From Desulfobaculum xiamenense (GTDB lineage Bacteria; Desulfobacterota; Desulfovibrionia; Desulfovibrionales; Desulfovibrionaceae), in the NCBI RefSeq assembly GCF_011927665.1, contig NZ_JAATJA010000001.1, positions 1,469,019-1,533,018 on the forward strand: a DNA stretch of 64,000 nucleotides, in the 5' to 3' direction. This document shows, in pieces, positions 8,070 through 16,611 of the stretch. Within the stretch, counting starts at the first letter, position 1, and each line of letters begins with the position of its first letter. The notes below the pieces were generated by a model. The model had not been told where the DNA came from. It was given only the letters and a program-made list of their open reading frames with translations, and made no database searches. A program made the translations under genes and the position numbers.

Positions 8070-9070
8070 ACCGAACCAACGTCATCGGCGTCACGCTGTG
8101 CGTGATCATTTTCCTCGGCGCGTTCTTCATCACCGGCAACGTCAGCGCCTACCTGAACATCGAGGCGCTGCTCGTGGTGCTCTCCGGCACCTTCGGCGCG
8201 ACCATGCTTTCCTTCCCCTTCGTCGAAATCCGCAATGCGTGGTTCGTTGCACGCGGGGCGTACCGCTCTGGCGGTGCAGACCCCGACGAGGTCATCCGCA
8301 TGCTGCTCGACATGGCCATCAAGTCCCGCATGGACGGCCTGACCAGCCTCGAAAAGATGGAGGGCGAAGCCACGGTCTTCTTCCTGCGCGACGCACTGCG
8401 CATGCTGGCCGACAACTACCCCGAACAGGAAATCCGCGACATCCTGACCACGGAAAGCCACTTCTTCCGGGTCCGCCGCCAACACAACGAGCGCATCTTC
8501 CGGGCCATGGCCACCTACTCCCCGGCCTTTGGCCTCGCGGGCAGCGTCATCGGCCTCATTGGCCTACTCGTGGGCCTCGGCGACACGGGCGAGGTGCTGC
8601 GCTACATCCCCATCGCGCTCATCTCCACCCTCTACGGCATCCTCTTCGGCAACTTCATCCTCTCGCCCTGCGCGGAGAACATCCGGGCCAAGACGGACCG
8701 CGAACTGCTGCTGCAACAGATCATCATCGAGGGCGTCTGCGCCATCAAGGGCGAAACGAACACCCACATTCTCGAACGCAAGCTGACCTCGTTCCTCACC
8801 CCGGCCTCGCGCAACGAGGCGCACGAAAGCTTCATCGAACTGCGCCGCAAGTACGTGCGCCTCGCCCGCGCACGCCACCAGACCGAAGCCGGTCCCGCGG
8901 CCGCGACAGCCGCCACGACATCGACTCCCACCGCGCAGGCCGAGGTACCCAAAGCCAAACCGGCCCCAGCCGCCGCGAACGGCACGTCCCCAGCGCGGCC
9001 CGCCACGCGCCAGGCCCCGGCCGGCCCGACGGCGAACGGTTCCGGCAAGGGCACCGAATCGAAGACCTGA
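8066..9070 (+). CDS. motA: MotA-like stator protein with Ala/Pro-rich tail
   Basis: A 334-residue inner-membrane protein of the MotA/TolQ/ExbB family. It has four hydrophobic segments: two at the N-terminus (to about residue 55) and two around 150-210. The conserved prolines of the channel are present (YSPAFGLAGSVIGL and IPIALISTLYG). Its start ATG overlaps the TGA of the preceding gene (ATGA), which indicates translational coupling with the MotB-like partner. The last 60 or so residues are rich in Ala, Pro and Thr and look disordered, an unusual addition for MotA. A TolQ/ExbB-type function is less likely because the partner has an OmpA domain. Confidence 0.78.
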   Translation: MNRTNVIGVTLCVIIFLGAFFITGNVSAYLNIEALLVVLSGTFGATMLSFPFVEIRNAWFVARGAYRSGGADPDEVIRMLLDMAIKSRMDGLTSLEKMEGEATVFFLRDALRMLADNYPEQEIRDILTTESHFFRVRRQHNERIFRAMATYSPAFGLAGSVIGLIGLLVGLGDTGEVLRYIPIALISTLYGILFGNFILSPCAENIRAKTDRELLLQQIIIEGVCAIKGETNTHILERKLTSFLTPASRNEAHESFIELRRKYVRLARARHQTEAGPAAATAATTSTPTAQAEVPKAKPAPAAANGTSPARPATRQAPAGPTANGSGKGTESKT

Positions 9071-9193
9071 TCGACTGAGGCGACACCTCCCGCGCTGACG
9101 CCAGCCGGGGCGATTGACGTTGAGAAGACGGACGCACGATGTCAGCGGGACGCCCGGCCCCTCGAACCCGAATCCCACCATTTCGCAATGAAA

Positions 9194-9226
9194 AGAGGGG
9201 ACGGAACATGATGTTCCGTCCCCTCT
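9194..9226. terminator. Bidirectional terminator between motA and phnE
   Basis: A perfect 16-bp inverted repeat (AGAGGGGACGGAACAT and its complement) surrounds a single G. It lies between convergent genes and has an A-run on the left side for the minus-strand transcript. Confidence 0.75.
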
Positions 9227-9259
9227 GCATTTCAGGCGAATCCAGCGTTCGGGGGAACG

Positions 9260-10054
9260 CTAGATGATGCGCTTGCGGATGTTGGTGACCAGGATCTCGG
9301 CGAGGATGACGATGGAGAAGATGCACACCAGCACGACGCCGACGCGGTCCCACTCGAAGAGGTTCAGCGCGGTGTCGAGAGCCATGCCGATGCCACCCGC
9401 ACCCACGAGGCCGATGACCGAGGACTCACGGACGTTGATGTCCCAGCGGAAGAGCAGGATGCCCCAGAACGCCGGAGCGACCTGCGGCCAGTAGCCCTTG
9501 AGGAACACCGTCAGCCACGGAGCGCCAGCGGCCTTAAGCGCCTCGACGGGGCCTTCGCTGGCCTCTTCCAGAGCCTCGGCGAACATCTTGCCGCAGAAGC
9601 CGATGGAGCGGAAGCCGATGGCCACGGTTCCGGCCAGAGCGCCGGGACCGAACACGGCCACGAACAGCAGTGCCCACACGAGGGAGTTGACCGTACGCGA
9701 GGAGACGAGAATCAGCTTGGCAAACCAGTTGAGCACCGGAACGCGCGTGATGTTCTCGGCCGCCATGAGGCCCACGGGCAACGCCATGACGATGGCCAGA
9801 AGCGTGCCGAGGGAGGCGATGTGCAGCGTCTCCAGCAGCGGACCGTGGAGCCCTTCGGGATAATAGGCGAAGTCGAGGGGCCACATGCGCGAGAAGAGGT
9901 CCTGCACCTGCAGGGGTGCGTCGTACAGGAATTCGGGGATGACCTCGACGGTCCTCACCGACATCATGAACGCGGCCACAGCGATAAGGTAGAAGGCGAA
10001 CCGGCCCAGCCGCTCGGCGGGGGTCAGGCGCACCCATTTTCTGGTGTTGCTCAT
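9260..10054 (-). CDS. phnE: Phosphonate-type ABC transporter permease, second copy
   Basis: A 264-residue integral membrane protein with about six hydrophobic segments. The binding-protein-dependent permease loop (EALEEASEGPVEALKAAGAP) docks on the ATPase, and the late motif VGAGGIGMALDTAL is typical of PhnE. It is the last gene of the minus-strand operon phnD-phnC-phnE-phnE and its start overlaps the end of the other permease gene by 4 bases. It probably forms a heterodimeric channel with that permease, importing phosphonate, phosphite or a related anion across the inner membrane. Confidence 0.88.
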   Translation of the reverse strand: MSNTRKWVRLTPAERLGRFAFYLIAVAAFMMSVRTVEVIPEFLYDAPLQVQDLFSRMWPLDFAYYPEGLHGPLLETLHIASLGTLLAIVMALPVGLMAAENITRVPVLNWFAKLILVSSRTVNSLVWALLFVAVFGPGALAGTVAIGFRSIGFCGKMFAEALEEASEGPVEALKAAGAPWLTVFLKGYWPQVAPAFWGILLFRWDINVRESSVIGLVGAGGIGMALDTALNLFEWDRVGVVLVCIFSIVILAEILVTNIRKRII

Positions 10055-10839
10055 CGGAACAATGCCTTCACTTTCACCGACAGGAATTCCGATACCATGA
10101 TCAATGCGATGATCGAGATCAGGATCGCGCAGAGGAAGTCATAGTCGAAGCGCTGGAACGCGGCGAACAGCGTGCCGCCGATACCGCCCGCGCCGACAAT
10201 GCCGACCATCGTGGAGTTACGCAGGTTCGCGTCGAACTGATACGACGCGAAGCCCACGAAGCGGTTGAACACCTGCGGCAGCACGCCGAACACGAGCACA
10301 CTCATGAACGGGGCACCTGCGGCGCGCAGAGCCTCGACGGGCTTGAGGCTGATCTCCTCGATGGCCTCGGCGAACAGCTTGCCGATGAAGCCGATGGACG
10401 CGAACACGAGAGTGAGAATGCCGGCCAGAGGTCCGAAGCCCACGGCCTTCACGAACAGAATTGCGAAAATCACGGGGTGGAACGAGCGGCAGATGCAGAT
10501 GACTGTTCGTGCGGGCCAGGTCAGCCAGTCGGGCATGAGGTTTCGGGCCGAGCACAGGCCGATCGGAAGCGAGAAAAGCACGCCGAAGGCCGAGGCAATG
10601 ACCGCGATCTGGATGGTTTCGAGCAGGTTGCCGACAAGCAGTTTCCAGCGCTCGAAGTTCGGCGGCACCATTTCCGATAGGAAATCCGCGCCGTTACCGA
10701 GGCCAGAGATGAAGCGGGACCACGAGATATCCAGAAACGACATGGCATAGAGCGCATAGGCAAAGGCAAGCAGATAGCCCAGCCGCGCCCACCAGTTCGG
10801 TTTGAAGGGCGATTCCCTCCGCATTGCCTGAGCGCTCAT
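10051..10839 (-). CDS. phnE: Phosphonate-type ABC transporter permease, first copy
   Basis: A 262-residue membrane protein homologous to the permease encoded downstream. It has an N-terminal cytoplasmic stretch, about six hydrophobic segments, the ATPase-docking loop ([20 protein letters not shown]) and [15 protein letters not shown]. It overlaps phnC by 4 bases on one side and the second phnE by 4 on the other, so the three are translationally coupled. Two different permease subunits are common in PhnCDE-type systems. Confidence 0.88.
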   Translation of the reverse strand: MSAQAMRRESPFKPNWWARLGYLLAFAYALYAMSFLDISWSRFISGLGNGADFLSEMVPPNFERWKLLVGNLLETIQIAVIASAFGVLFSLPIGLCSARNLMPDWLTWPARTVICICRSFHPVIFAILFVKAVGFGPLAGILTLVFASIGFIGKLFAEAIEEISLKPVEALRAAGAPFMSVLVFGVLPQVFNRFVGFASYQFDANLRNSTMVGIVGAGGIGGTLFAAFQRFDYDFLCAILISIIALIMVSEFLSVKVKALFR

Positions 10840-11612
10840 TGCAGCCAGTCCTTGCCGCCGTAGATTTCCTGAAGGTGGCGGGGTTCGAGAGCGTCCGGAG
10901 TTCCGTCGAACACCACATGGCCCTTGCTCATGCCGATGACGCGGTCGGCAAAGCGCTTGCCGAGGGTCACGTCGTGGATGTTGATCAAGAGCGGAATCTG
11001 ACGGTCGGTGCAGACCTTGGTCAGAAGCTCCATGATCTCCACGGAGGTCTTGGGGTCGAGCGAGGACGTGGGTTCGTCAGCCAGCAGGATGTGCGGGTCC
11101 TGCATCAGTGCGCGGGCGATGCCGACACGCTGACGCTGGCCGCCGGAAAGGCTGTCGGCGCGGGCGTTGGCGAAGTCGATCAGACCAACGCTGTCGAGCA
11201 GGTGGAACGCACGCTCGATGTCATCCTTGGGGAACCTGCGCAGCCACGCGCGCCAGACGGGCAGGTAGCCGAGTCGGCCACACAGCACGTTCTCCATGAC
11301 GGAGAGACGTTCGACCAGGTTGAACTCCTGGAAGACCATGCCGATACGGCGGCGGGCGACGCGAAGGTCCTTGCCGGAAAGTCCAGTGATGTCCAGCCCG
11401 GAAATGCTAATGTTTCCGCTGGTGGGATCGATCAGCCTGTTGATGCAGCGAATCAGGGTGGACTTGCCCGTGCCGGAGGGGCCTATGATGGCGGTGGTGG
11501 AACGGCCGACGACCTCGAAGGAGATTCCTTTGAGGACGGGCTTTCCGGGCACGTATTCCTTAACCAGGTTTTCGATACGCAGGGAGCGCTCAGAATCGTT
11601 CATCGTAGACAC
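10836..11612 (-). CDS. phnC: Phosphonate-type ABC transporter ATPase
   Basis: A 258-residue ABC ATPase: Walker [11 protein letters not shown]-loop [12 protein letters not shown], signature [15 protein letters not shown], Walker [14 protein letters not shown], switch histidine in NIHDVTL. The residue pattern matches PhnC. It energises the two PhnE-type permeases downstream. The start is GTG at 11612 with AAGGA 11 bases upstream; ATG at 11603 is an equally possible start. A strong hairpin lies between phnD and this gene and may lower its expression relative to the binding protein. Confidence 0.9.
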   Translation of the reverse strand: MSTMNDSERSLRIENLVKEYVPGKPVLKGISFEVVGRSTTAIIGPSGTGKSTLIRCINRLIDPTSGNISISGLDITGLSGKDLRVARRRIGMVFQEFNLVERLSVMENVLCGRLGYLPVWRAWLRRFPKDDIERAFHLLDSVGLIDFANARADSLSGGQRQRVGIARALMQDPHILLADEPTSSLDPKTSVEIMELLTKVCTDRQIPLLINIHDVTLGKRFADRVIGMSKGHVVFDGTPDALEPRHLQEIYGGKDWLQ

Positions 11613-11637
11613 TTTTCTCGGGGTCCTTACACGTGTG

Positions 11638-11667
11638 GACCCGGAAGGGCTTTCGCCCTTCCGGGTC
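11638..11667 (-). terminator. Intercistronic hairpin between phnD and phnC
   Basis: A 13-bp perfect stem (GACCCGGAAGGGC and complement) with a 4-nt loop and no clear U-run. It is probably a partial terminator or an mRNA-stabilising element that leaves phnD more abundant than phnC-E-E, as often seen in ABC transporter operons. Confidence 0.6.
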
Positions 11668-11706
11668 TGGAATGAACATCCCGCGTTTTCAGCGGGTTGC
11701 AGACAC

Positions 11707-12711
11707 TTACTTCTTGGCCTTCGCGGCTTCCTTCTCGGCCATCTTCTTCAGGCCCGCCTTGTTGTAGGCGGTACCGGTGGCTTCGGCGATGTCACGAATG
11801 ACCTGCCAGTCGGCCATGTAGGTCACGGGGTAGAAGCGGTCGGCACCCTTGAAGGTCTTCTGCATCGCCGGGGGGAAGCGGTAGGTGTGGAACGCACCGA
11901 CGATCTTCTGGACCAGCTCGGGCTTCAGGTCATGAGCATAACCGAAGGACGAGGTGGGGAACTTGGGGCTGCGGAAGATGACGCGGAAATCGTCCTTGTT
12001 GATGCGGCCAGCGGCGGCCATGCGCTCGAACACGTCGGAAGCGACGGGAGCGGCATCGTAGTCGCCGTGGGCCACGCCCATGACGGACTGGTCATGCTTG
12101 CCGGAGTAGACGACACGGTAATCCTCGTCCGGAACCAGACCCAGCTTGGGGAACAGCGCGCGCGGCGCAAGGTTGCCGGAGTTGGAGGAGGCGGAGGTGT
12201 GAGCCACGACCTTGCCCTTCAGGTCTTCCATCTTCTGGTAGGGGCTGTCCTTGCGGACGATCATGATGAGGTTGTAGCCCTGGAAGCCGTCGGCGTAGCC
12301 CTTGACGGCCATGGGAACGTAACCCGCCAGATTGACGGCAAAGCCGGTGGGGCCGGTCGAGAAGCCCGCGATGTGCAGGCGGCCGGAGCGCATGGCCTCG
12401 ACCTCGGCGGCATTGGACTGAACGGTGTAGTACACGACTCGCTTGCCGGTGGCCTTCTCAAGGTAGGCCTGGAAATCGGCGAAGGCGTCCTTGTACACGG
12501 CGGGGTCCTCAACAGGGGTGTAGGTGAAGACCAGCGTGCTCGGATCCTTCCACTGCGAGGGATCCTTGGGGGAATCGGCGACGAGGTCGTTGTCCCCGTC
12601 ACAGTACATCTCGTCGAGCTGACCACGATTCAGACAATCGTCCGCATACGCAACAGCAGCCCATGCAGCCATCAACACGACCAGCAGAGCGGTAAGAATT
12701 CTCTTGGCCAT
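11707..12711 (-). CDS. phnD: Phosphonate-type periplasmic binding protein
   Basis: A 334-residue exported solute-binding protein. A signal peptide ends near AAVAYADD. The body has the PhnD-type layout ([66 protein letters not shown]). The SASSNSG segment lies where PhnD-like proteins coordinate the phosphonate oxygens. The start ATG at 12711 has GAGGAGG just upstream, so the in-frame TTG at 12726 is rejected. It is the first gene of the operon. No C-P lyase or phosphonatase gene is in the window, so the substrate (phosphonate, phosphite or another oxyanion) is open. Confidence 0.88.
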   Translation of the reverse strand: MAKRILTALLVVLMAAWAAVAYADDCLNRGQLDEMYCDGDNDLVADSPKDPSQWKDPSTLVFTYTPVEDPAVYKDAFADFQAYLEKATGKRVVYYTVQSNAAEVEAMRSGRLHIAGFSTGPTGFAVNLAGYVPMAVKGYADGFQGYNLIMIVRKDSPYQKMEDLKGKVVAHTSASSNSGNLAPRALFPKLGLVPDEDYRVVYSGKHDQSVMGVAHGDYDAAPVASDVFERMAAAGRINKDDFRVIFRSPKFPTSSFGYAHDLKPELVQKIVGAFHTYRFPPAMQKTFKGADRFYPVTYMADWQVIRDIAEATGTAYNKAGLKKMAEKEAAKAKK

Positions 12712-12821
12712 CACAGCCCTCCTCAATCAGGTTTGTGAACGGGAAACGGATTCCCAGACCTCATGCCGTCGGCAACCTGCACGCCGGAGCGTCTTCGGCA
12801 GTGCACACACATTTAGAGAGC

Positions 12822-12837
12822 GCCGGAACGTTCCGGC
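12822..12837. promoter_or_regulatory. 16-bp perfect palindrome, possible operator for the phn operon
   Basis: GCCGGAACGTTCCGGC lies 111 bases upstream of the phnD start, in the divergent control region. It has no U-run, so an operator is more likely than a terminator. The cognate regulator is unknown. Confidence 0.4.
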
Positions 12838-12906
12838 AAAACGGCTCTTTCCTTTGAATAGCCGCCAGCGCCCCCTTATATGAAAAATGGCGTTTTCACA
12901 AGATTA

Positions 12907-12936
12907 TTGCCTTCTGGCGATGAAAATTTTTATACT
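12907..12936 (+). promoter_or_regulatory. Possible sigma-70 promoter for the iron-type alcohol dehydrogenase
   Basis: TTGCCT (12907-12912) and TATACT (12931-12936) with an 18-nt spacer, followed by a 5' leader of about 160 nt before the ATG at 13101. Confidence 0.35.
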
Positions 12937-13100
12937 TTTTCTCACTACCGCCAACCAACTTCGATTGCCTTTTTCTATCTTTCAAGGCAGTTGGCGTCCA
13001 CGTCGTCCGGCCGTCCACAAAGTGACACCGGGCACGACGCTCCAAAAGGCGTCAAAACCAGCAATCGGCCCACGTGGCCGCTCGTGATTTCGGAGACACA

Positions 13101-14228
13101 ATGCTCACGATTCCCGAAGTTCTTGTCGTTCCCGCTGAAACCCGCTCGGGGCTGGGCGTTGCACACAGCGTCGCCCTGCACGCATCCCGCTTCGGCGCGC
13201 GCGGCGTGCTCGTCCATGGTGCCAGCCTGCGCCGCAGCGGCGTGCTCGGCCATATTCTCGACGCAACGCCGACCAACATCACCTGCCTGCCGTGGGAACA
13301 TCCCGGTGGCGAACCGACTCTCGACGCGCTGGACGCCCTGCTCGCCTTTGCCCGCGAAAACCACGCGGAGTGGATAGCGGCCGTTGGCGGCGGCAGCGTG
13401 CTCGACATCGCCAAGGCCTGCGCCGGACTCCATGCCCTGCCCATGCCGAGCGTCCAGTATCACGACGGTGCGCCGGTCGATGGCCCCGGACTGCCCTTCA
13501 TCGCCGTGCCGACCACGGCTGGAACAGGCTCCGAGGCGACTCCGGTGGCCGTCCTCACCAATACGCAGACCGGCGTGAAGAAATCCTTCCGCTCACGGAG
13601 CATGACCGCCAGCCTCGTCCTGCTCGATCCCTCGCTCCTCGAATCCTGCCCCGCGTCCGTCGTCGCGTCCTCGGGGCTCGACGCCGTGACGCAGGCCGTG
13701 GAGTCCTACACCAGCCGCTTCGCGACATGGCATTCGCAAGCCCTTGCGCTGAGGGGCCTCGAACTGCTGTGCACGAACCTCGCACCGGCCTACCGCGGCG
13801 CGAGGGACGCCGGGCACGTCGCCCCCGCCCACGCCGAGGGCATCCTCACTGGCAGCTATCTCGCCGGACTGGGCTTCGCCTCGTCGCGCCTCGGCGTGGT
13901 GCATGGTCTGGCCCACCCGCTGGGCGCGCGCTACCACCAACCCCACGGACTGACCTGCGGCGTATGCCTGCCCCTCGCCGTGGAACTCAACCGCGAGGCC
14001 ATGGGCGAGCGCTACGATGAAATGTCCCGCGCCATCGGCACGGACCTGCTGGACGCCATCCATGCCATGCTCGACGAATTCGACATCGGCAATCCCTTCT
14101 CGGGTCAACCGCTGCCGGATCGCGCCGCCGTCATCGAGGAGACCCTCGTCTCCGGCTCAACCAAGGCCAACCCGCTGACGATCACGGCAGAGCACGTCAC
14201 CCTGCTGCTCGACCGCCTCTTCGCCTGA
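13101..14228 (+). CDS. Iron-type (group III) alcohol dehydrogenase family protein
   Basis: A 375-residue cytoplasmic oxidoreductase. The N-terminal NAD(P)-binding domain has GGGSVLDIAK, and TTAGTGSEATPVAV is the family signature. Metal ligands are visible as the Asp of SGLDAVTQAVES and the histidines of VVHGLAHPLG and YHQPHG. It should interconvert an alcohol and an aldehyde or ketone using NAD(P)H. The start at 13101 follows CGGAGA. It is divergent from a phosphonate-type transporter; some iron-type dehydrogenases reduce phosphonoacetaldehyde, but that link is only a guess from the neighbourhood. Confidence 0.85.
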   Translation: MLTIPEVLVVPAETRSGLGVAHSVALHASRFGARGVLVHGASLRRSGVLGHILDATPTNITCLPWEHPGGEPTLDALDALLAFARENHAEWIAAVGGGSVLDIAKACAGLHALPMPSVQYHDGAPVDGPGLPFIAVPTTAGTGSEATPVAVLTNTQTGVKKSFRSRSMTASLVLLDPSLLESCPASVVASSGLDAVTQAVESYTSRFATWHSQALALRGLELLCTNLAPAYRGARDAGHVAPAHAEGILTGSYLAGLGFASSRLGVVHGLAHPLGARYHQPHGLTCGVCLPLAVELNREAMGERYDEMSRAIGTDLLDAIHAMLDEFDIGNPFSGQPLPDRAAVIEETLVSGSTKANPLTITAEHVTLLLDRLFA

Positions 14229-14246
14229 CCGGCGCCCAACGCCAAA

Positions 14247-14286
14247 AAGGTTCGGCCCCCGTCCTTTCGAACGGGGGCCGAACCTT
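14247..14286. terminator. Bidirectional terminator
   Basis: A 16-bp stem, AAGGTTCGGCCCCCGT with its complement and an 8-nt loop, lies between the convergent dehydrogenase and receiver genes. It is flanked by an A-run on the left, giving U-residues to the minus transcript. Confidence 0.8.
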
Positions 14287-14306
14287 CTCCACTCGCGCGG
14301 CGCGCT

Positions 14307-14780
14307 TCAGCCGGGAAGTCTCTCCCGGCGCACCAGCGTTTCGCGGATGGCATGCAACACCATCTCCCATGTCATGGGCTTGCCTATGAATCCGTCCATA
14401 CCAGCATCCATAAACGACTGCACATCCTCCGGCGTACTATGAGCCGTCATCGCAATGATGGGGATTTCCGGATCGAGAACACCGGAGTCCGCCTTGCGTA
14501 TGCTTCGTGCAGCCTCGTCTCCGCTCATGCCCGGCATGCGAATATCCATGAGGACGAGATCATATGACGCTTTGCACAGCTCCTCGATGGCCTTTCGACC
14601 ATCGGACACCGCCTTCACGCGATGCCCGTAGCGCCGCAGTATCATCAACGCAAAGGTCTGATTCACGGCGTTGTCTTCGACCAGCAGGATATTGAGACGC
14701 GGAAGATCGGGCACTCCGACGGCTGCATCCCCCTGCGCCGCACGACAGGAAACCGATGGATTCACCTTTTTCTCTTCCAT
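14307..14780 (-). CDS. Stand-alone response regulator receiver domain
   Basis: A 157-residue protein: a 30-residue lead, then one CheY-like receiver. The acidic pair (LLVEDNAVNQ), the phospho-acceptor Asp (LVLMDIRMPGMSG), Thr/Ser (AMTAHST) and Lys (FIGKPM) are all present, so it should be phosphorylated. The EDNAVNQ motif is typical of receivers from hybrid histidine kinases, but no kinase part is found upstream on this strand. There is no output domain, so it may pass phosphate to a phosphotransfer protein or act by protein contact. A sigma-54-like sequence and a sigma-70-like sequence lie upstream. Confidence 0.85.
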   Translation of the reverse strand: MEEKKVNPSVSCRAAQGDAAVGVPDLPRLNILLVEDNAVNQTFALMILRRYGHRVKAVSDGRKAIEELCKASYDLVLMDIRMPGMSGDEAARSIRKADSGVLDPEIPIIAMTAHSTPEDVQSFMDAGMDGFIGKPMTWEMVLHAIRETLVRRERLPG

Positions 14781-14899
14781 GCGTTCAACAACCCTCGGGA
14801 TGCTTCGCGGCGCACGGAAAGCGAAACATCCGGCGTTCGGCGGAGCGCGTCATTCCCGGGATGCCACCCCCCGGAAACAACACCTCCATGGACGGCCAC

Positions 14900-14914
14900 G
14901 GCACAAAATGTGCC
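14900..14914 (-). promoter_or_regulatory. Sigma-54-like promoter and palindrome upstream of the receiver gene
   Basis: Read on the minus strand, TGGCAC-N5-GTGC has the GG-N10-GC spacing of -24/-12 promoters, with one mismatch from TTGC. The same bases form a palindrome (GGCACA-AAA-TGTGCC), so an operator is an alternative reading. Confidence 0.35.
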
Positions 14915-14978
14915 ATTCCACAACCTGGAACACACGTCTTCCACCGAAACGACTCCGCAAATCTTTCAACCTTTGTAG

Positions 14979-15009
14979 ATTGTAAAGAACATTTCCTCTT
15001 TTTTGTCAA
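14979..15009 (-). promoter_or_regulatory. Possible sigma-70 promoter for the receiver gene
   Basis: On the minus strand TTGACA (15009-15004) precedes TACAAT (14984-14979) with a 19-nt spacer; an overlapping TTTACA gives a 17-nt spacer. The leader to the ATG at 14780 would be near 190 nt. Confidence 0.4.
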
Positions 15010-15163
15010 TACATTCGACACCTCCCGCACCCAAGCATGATCAGCGTGTCGTCATAACAAAATGCATGATTCAAAACTGTCAACGCATTTGCCATGCATC
15101 GCCAGAGCGTCCTCCCTGCACAACTCTGCACATAATCCCATTTAATTCGATGCATTACAGCAT

Positions 15164-15501
15164 TCATCCACAATGACATGACTGATTCTACCCCCTACCT
15201 CACGCCCCGCGACCGGCACGGCCTCCTGTGTCCCACACTCCGCTACGCCCGTCGTCCACAACCCAACACCACGTTCCACACCCGTTGCCTGCATTTCTCC
15301 ATTTTGGAAGCTTATATGCAACGAGCTCAGAATACGTCTTCAAAGATTTTCATAGCTCCGATTTACACGCATTTTCTGCCATTACCATGCAGCGGCGGAA
15401 CATTCTTTTCCACAAGCGGAGCATACATTAGACGCTATTTCAGGATGATAGCCGCAAACCACATGTGAAAAACACTGTGAATGACTTCGCCATCATCCAC
15501 A
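15164..15501 (+). repeat. Cluster of DnaA-box-like nonamers
   Basis: TCATCCACA (15164), TCGTCCACA (15252), CGTTCCACA (15272), TTTTCCACA (15406) and TCATCCACA (15493) share the CCACA core and one orientation; a weaker CATTCCACA is at 14914. The consensus TTATCCACA is matched at 8 of 9 positions by three of them. They lie upstream of an RNR operon in a gene-free, AT-richer stretch. Confidence 0.35.
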
Positions 15502-15861
15502 TCATCCGCAAAACCGCACGGAATACTTGCGTTTTCGACGACAAGCATTTTCCGGGACTCCCCTTTACCTCCCCGCCCTTTTGGACTATGTTCTTGAGAC
15601 TTTGTTACGTTTCTTTAACTCCCTCAAATAACTACTTTTTCAAACAGCAAGGAACGCTTCGGCACCCGCCGCCCGAACCGCCGGACGGCCAGACGCCCGC
15701 CCCTCGTCGGCCTTTCGCACACCCTGCGAAGCCGATGAAGACGGCCAGATGAACGCCGCAAACGAGACTCAAACCGCCTTGCATTCCGCCGCTCGCGCAT
15801 CGGTGTCGCCTGCGGCCTTCGACATGAACCGATGAAACACCAAGGATCAGGAACGCGGCAC

Positions 15862-16611
15862 ATGGAACCCTGGAAATTCGTACGTGGTTTCGAGCGATTC
15901 AGCCTTTGCGACTGGCCCGGAAACACGTGCTGCGTGGTTTTTCTCGGGGGGTGCAACCTGCACTGCCCCACCTGTCATAACGGCGAGATGGCCTGGCGGC
16001 ACGAAAGCCTGCCCCGCATCGACAAGACCGCCCTGCTCGGGTTCCTCTCCCGACGGGCGAAATGGTTGGACGGCATCACCGTCACCGGCGGCGAACCGAC
16101 CACCGTGCCTGGGCTTTCTACCTTCCTCGCCGACCTCGGCTCGGCGGGCCTGCCCATCAAGCTCGACACCAACGGCATGCGACCCGACGTGGTGCGCGAG
16201 CTGGCGGCCACCGATCTGGTCAAGACCTTCGCCGTGGACGTGAAAGGCCCCTTCGCCAAATATCCCGCCCTCACGGGCAACGCCGTCGACGCCGCCGAAG
16301 CGCGCGCGAACATCGAACAGATATTCGACCTCGCGCGCTCCGCTCCCGGACGCTTCTACTTCAGGACCACCAAGGTCCCCATGCTCACGGACGAAGACAT
16401 CGAGACGGTCCGCGGCTATCTGCCCGCGGGTTTTGCCCTAACCGAACAAAAGTACGTTGCACCTCGGAGGACGCCAGATGCCCAAACAGATTCTCAAACG
16501 GGACGGTTGCCTGGAGACATGGTCGCGGGATCGGATTGCGAATGCCATATTCAAGGCCCTCAAGGCCAACGGCATCAAGGATCCGCTGCTCTCCAAGCGG
16601 TTGGCTCGTAA
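15862..16611 (+). CDS. nrdG: Anaerobic ribonucleotide reductase activating protein
   Basis: A 249-residue radical SAM enzyme that generates the glycyl radical on NrdD. The [4Fe-4S]/SAM motif CNLHCPTCHN (CX3CX2C) is near residue 42, followed by ITVTGGEPTTVPGL and KLDTNGMRPDVV, typical of NrdG-type activases. ATG 15862 is chosen because AGGA precedes it; ATG 15832 would add ten residues without a site. The frame does not close before nrdD but runs 134 bases into it, so the last 45 or so residues (after YVAPRR) are read out of frame from the nrdD start region. Either this is a long natural overlap or a shift near 16460 hides an earlier stop. Confidence 0.88.
   Translation: MEPWKFVRGFERFSLCDWPGNTCCVVFLGGCNLHCPTCHNGEMAWRHESLPRIDKTALLGFLSRRAKWLDGITVTGGEPTTVPGLSTFLADLGSAGLPIKLDTNGMRPDVVRELAATDLVKTFAVDVKGPFAKYPALTGNAVDAAEARANIEQIFDLARSAPGRFYFRTTKVPMLTDEDIETVRGYLPAGFALTEQKYVAPRRTPDAQTDSQTGRLPGDMVAGSDCECHIQGPQGQRHQGSAALQAVGS

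Larger units (their letters stand above)
12712..13100. other. Divergent regulatory region between phnD and the alcohol dehydrogenase
   Basis: A 389-base gap with no convincing gene. It holds a perfect 16-bp palindrome (12822-12837), a TATAAG hexamer for the minus strand at 12875-12880, and a plausible plus-strand promoter at 12907-12936. It is more AT-rich than its surroundings between 12840 and 12990. Confidence 0.5.
14781..15861. other. 1.08-kb gene-free region upstream of nrdG
   Basis: No reading frame here has a ribosome site, family motifs or codon use like the neighbours, and none is called. The stretch is AT-richer than the genome around it from about 14930 to 15650 and strongly C-skewed on the plus strand. 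It holds possible minus-strand promoters for the receiver gene (14900-15009) and six DnaA-box-like nonamers in one orientation (14914-15501). The last 200 bases are GC-rich again and lead into nrdG. Confidence 0.6.

Noticed and set aside
14307-14780. Receiver gene as the remnant of a hybrid histidine kinase
   Set aside because: No kinase motifs can be read upstream in any minus-strand frame, and plausible promoters exist.
15465-15752. 95-codon plus-strand frame in the gene-free region
   Set aside because: No ribosome site, unusual codon use, no family pattern, and its composition changes abruptly half-way.
14781-15861. Chromosomal replication origin
   Set aside because: Boxes are imperfect, all in one orientation, and there is no dnaA, dnaN, gidA or clear unwinding element nearby; kept only as a DnaA-box-like cluster.
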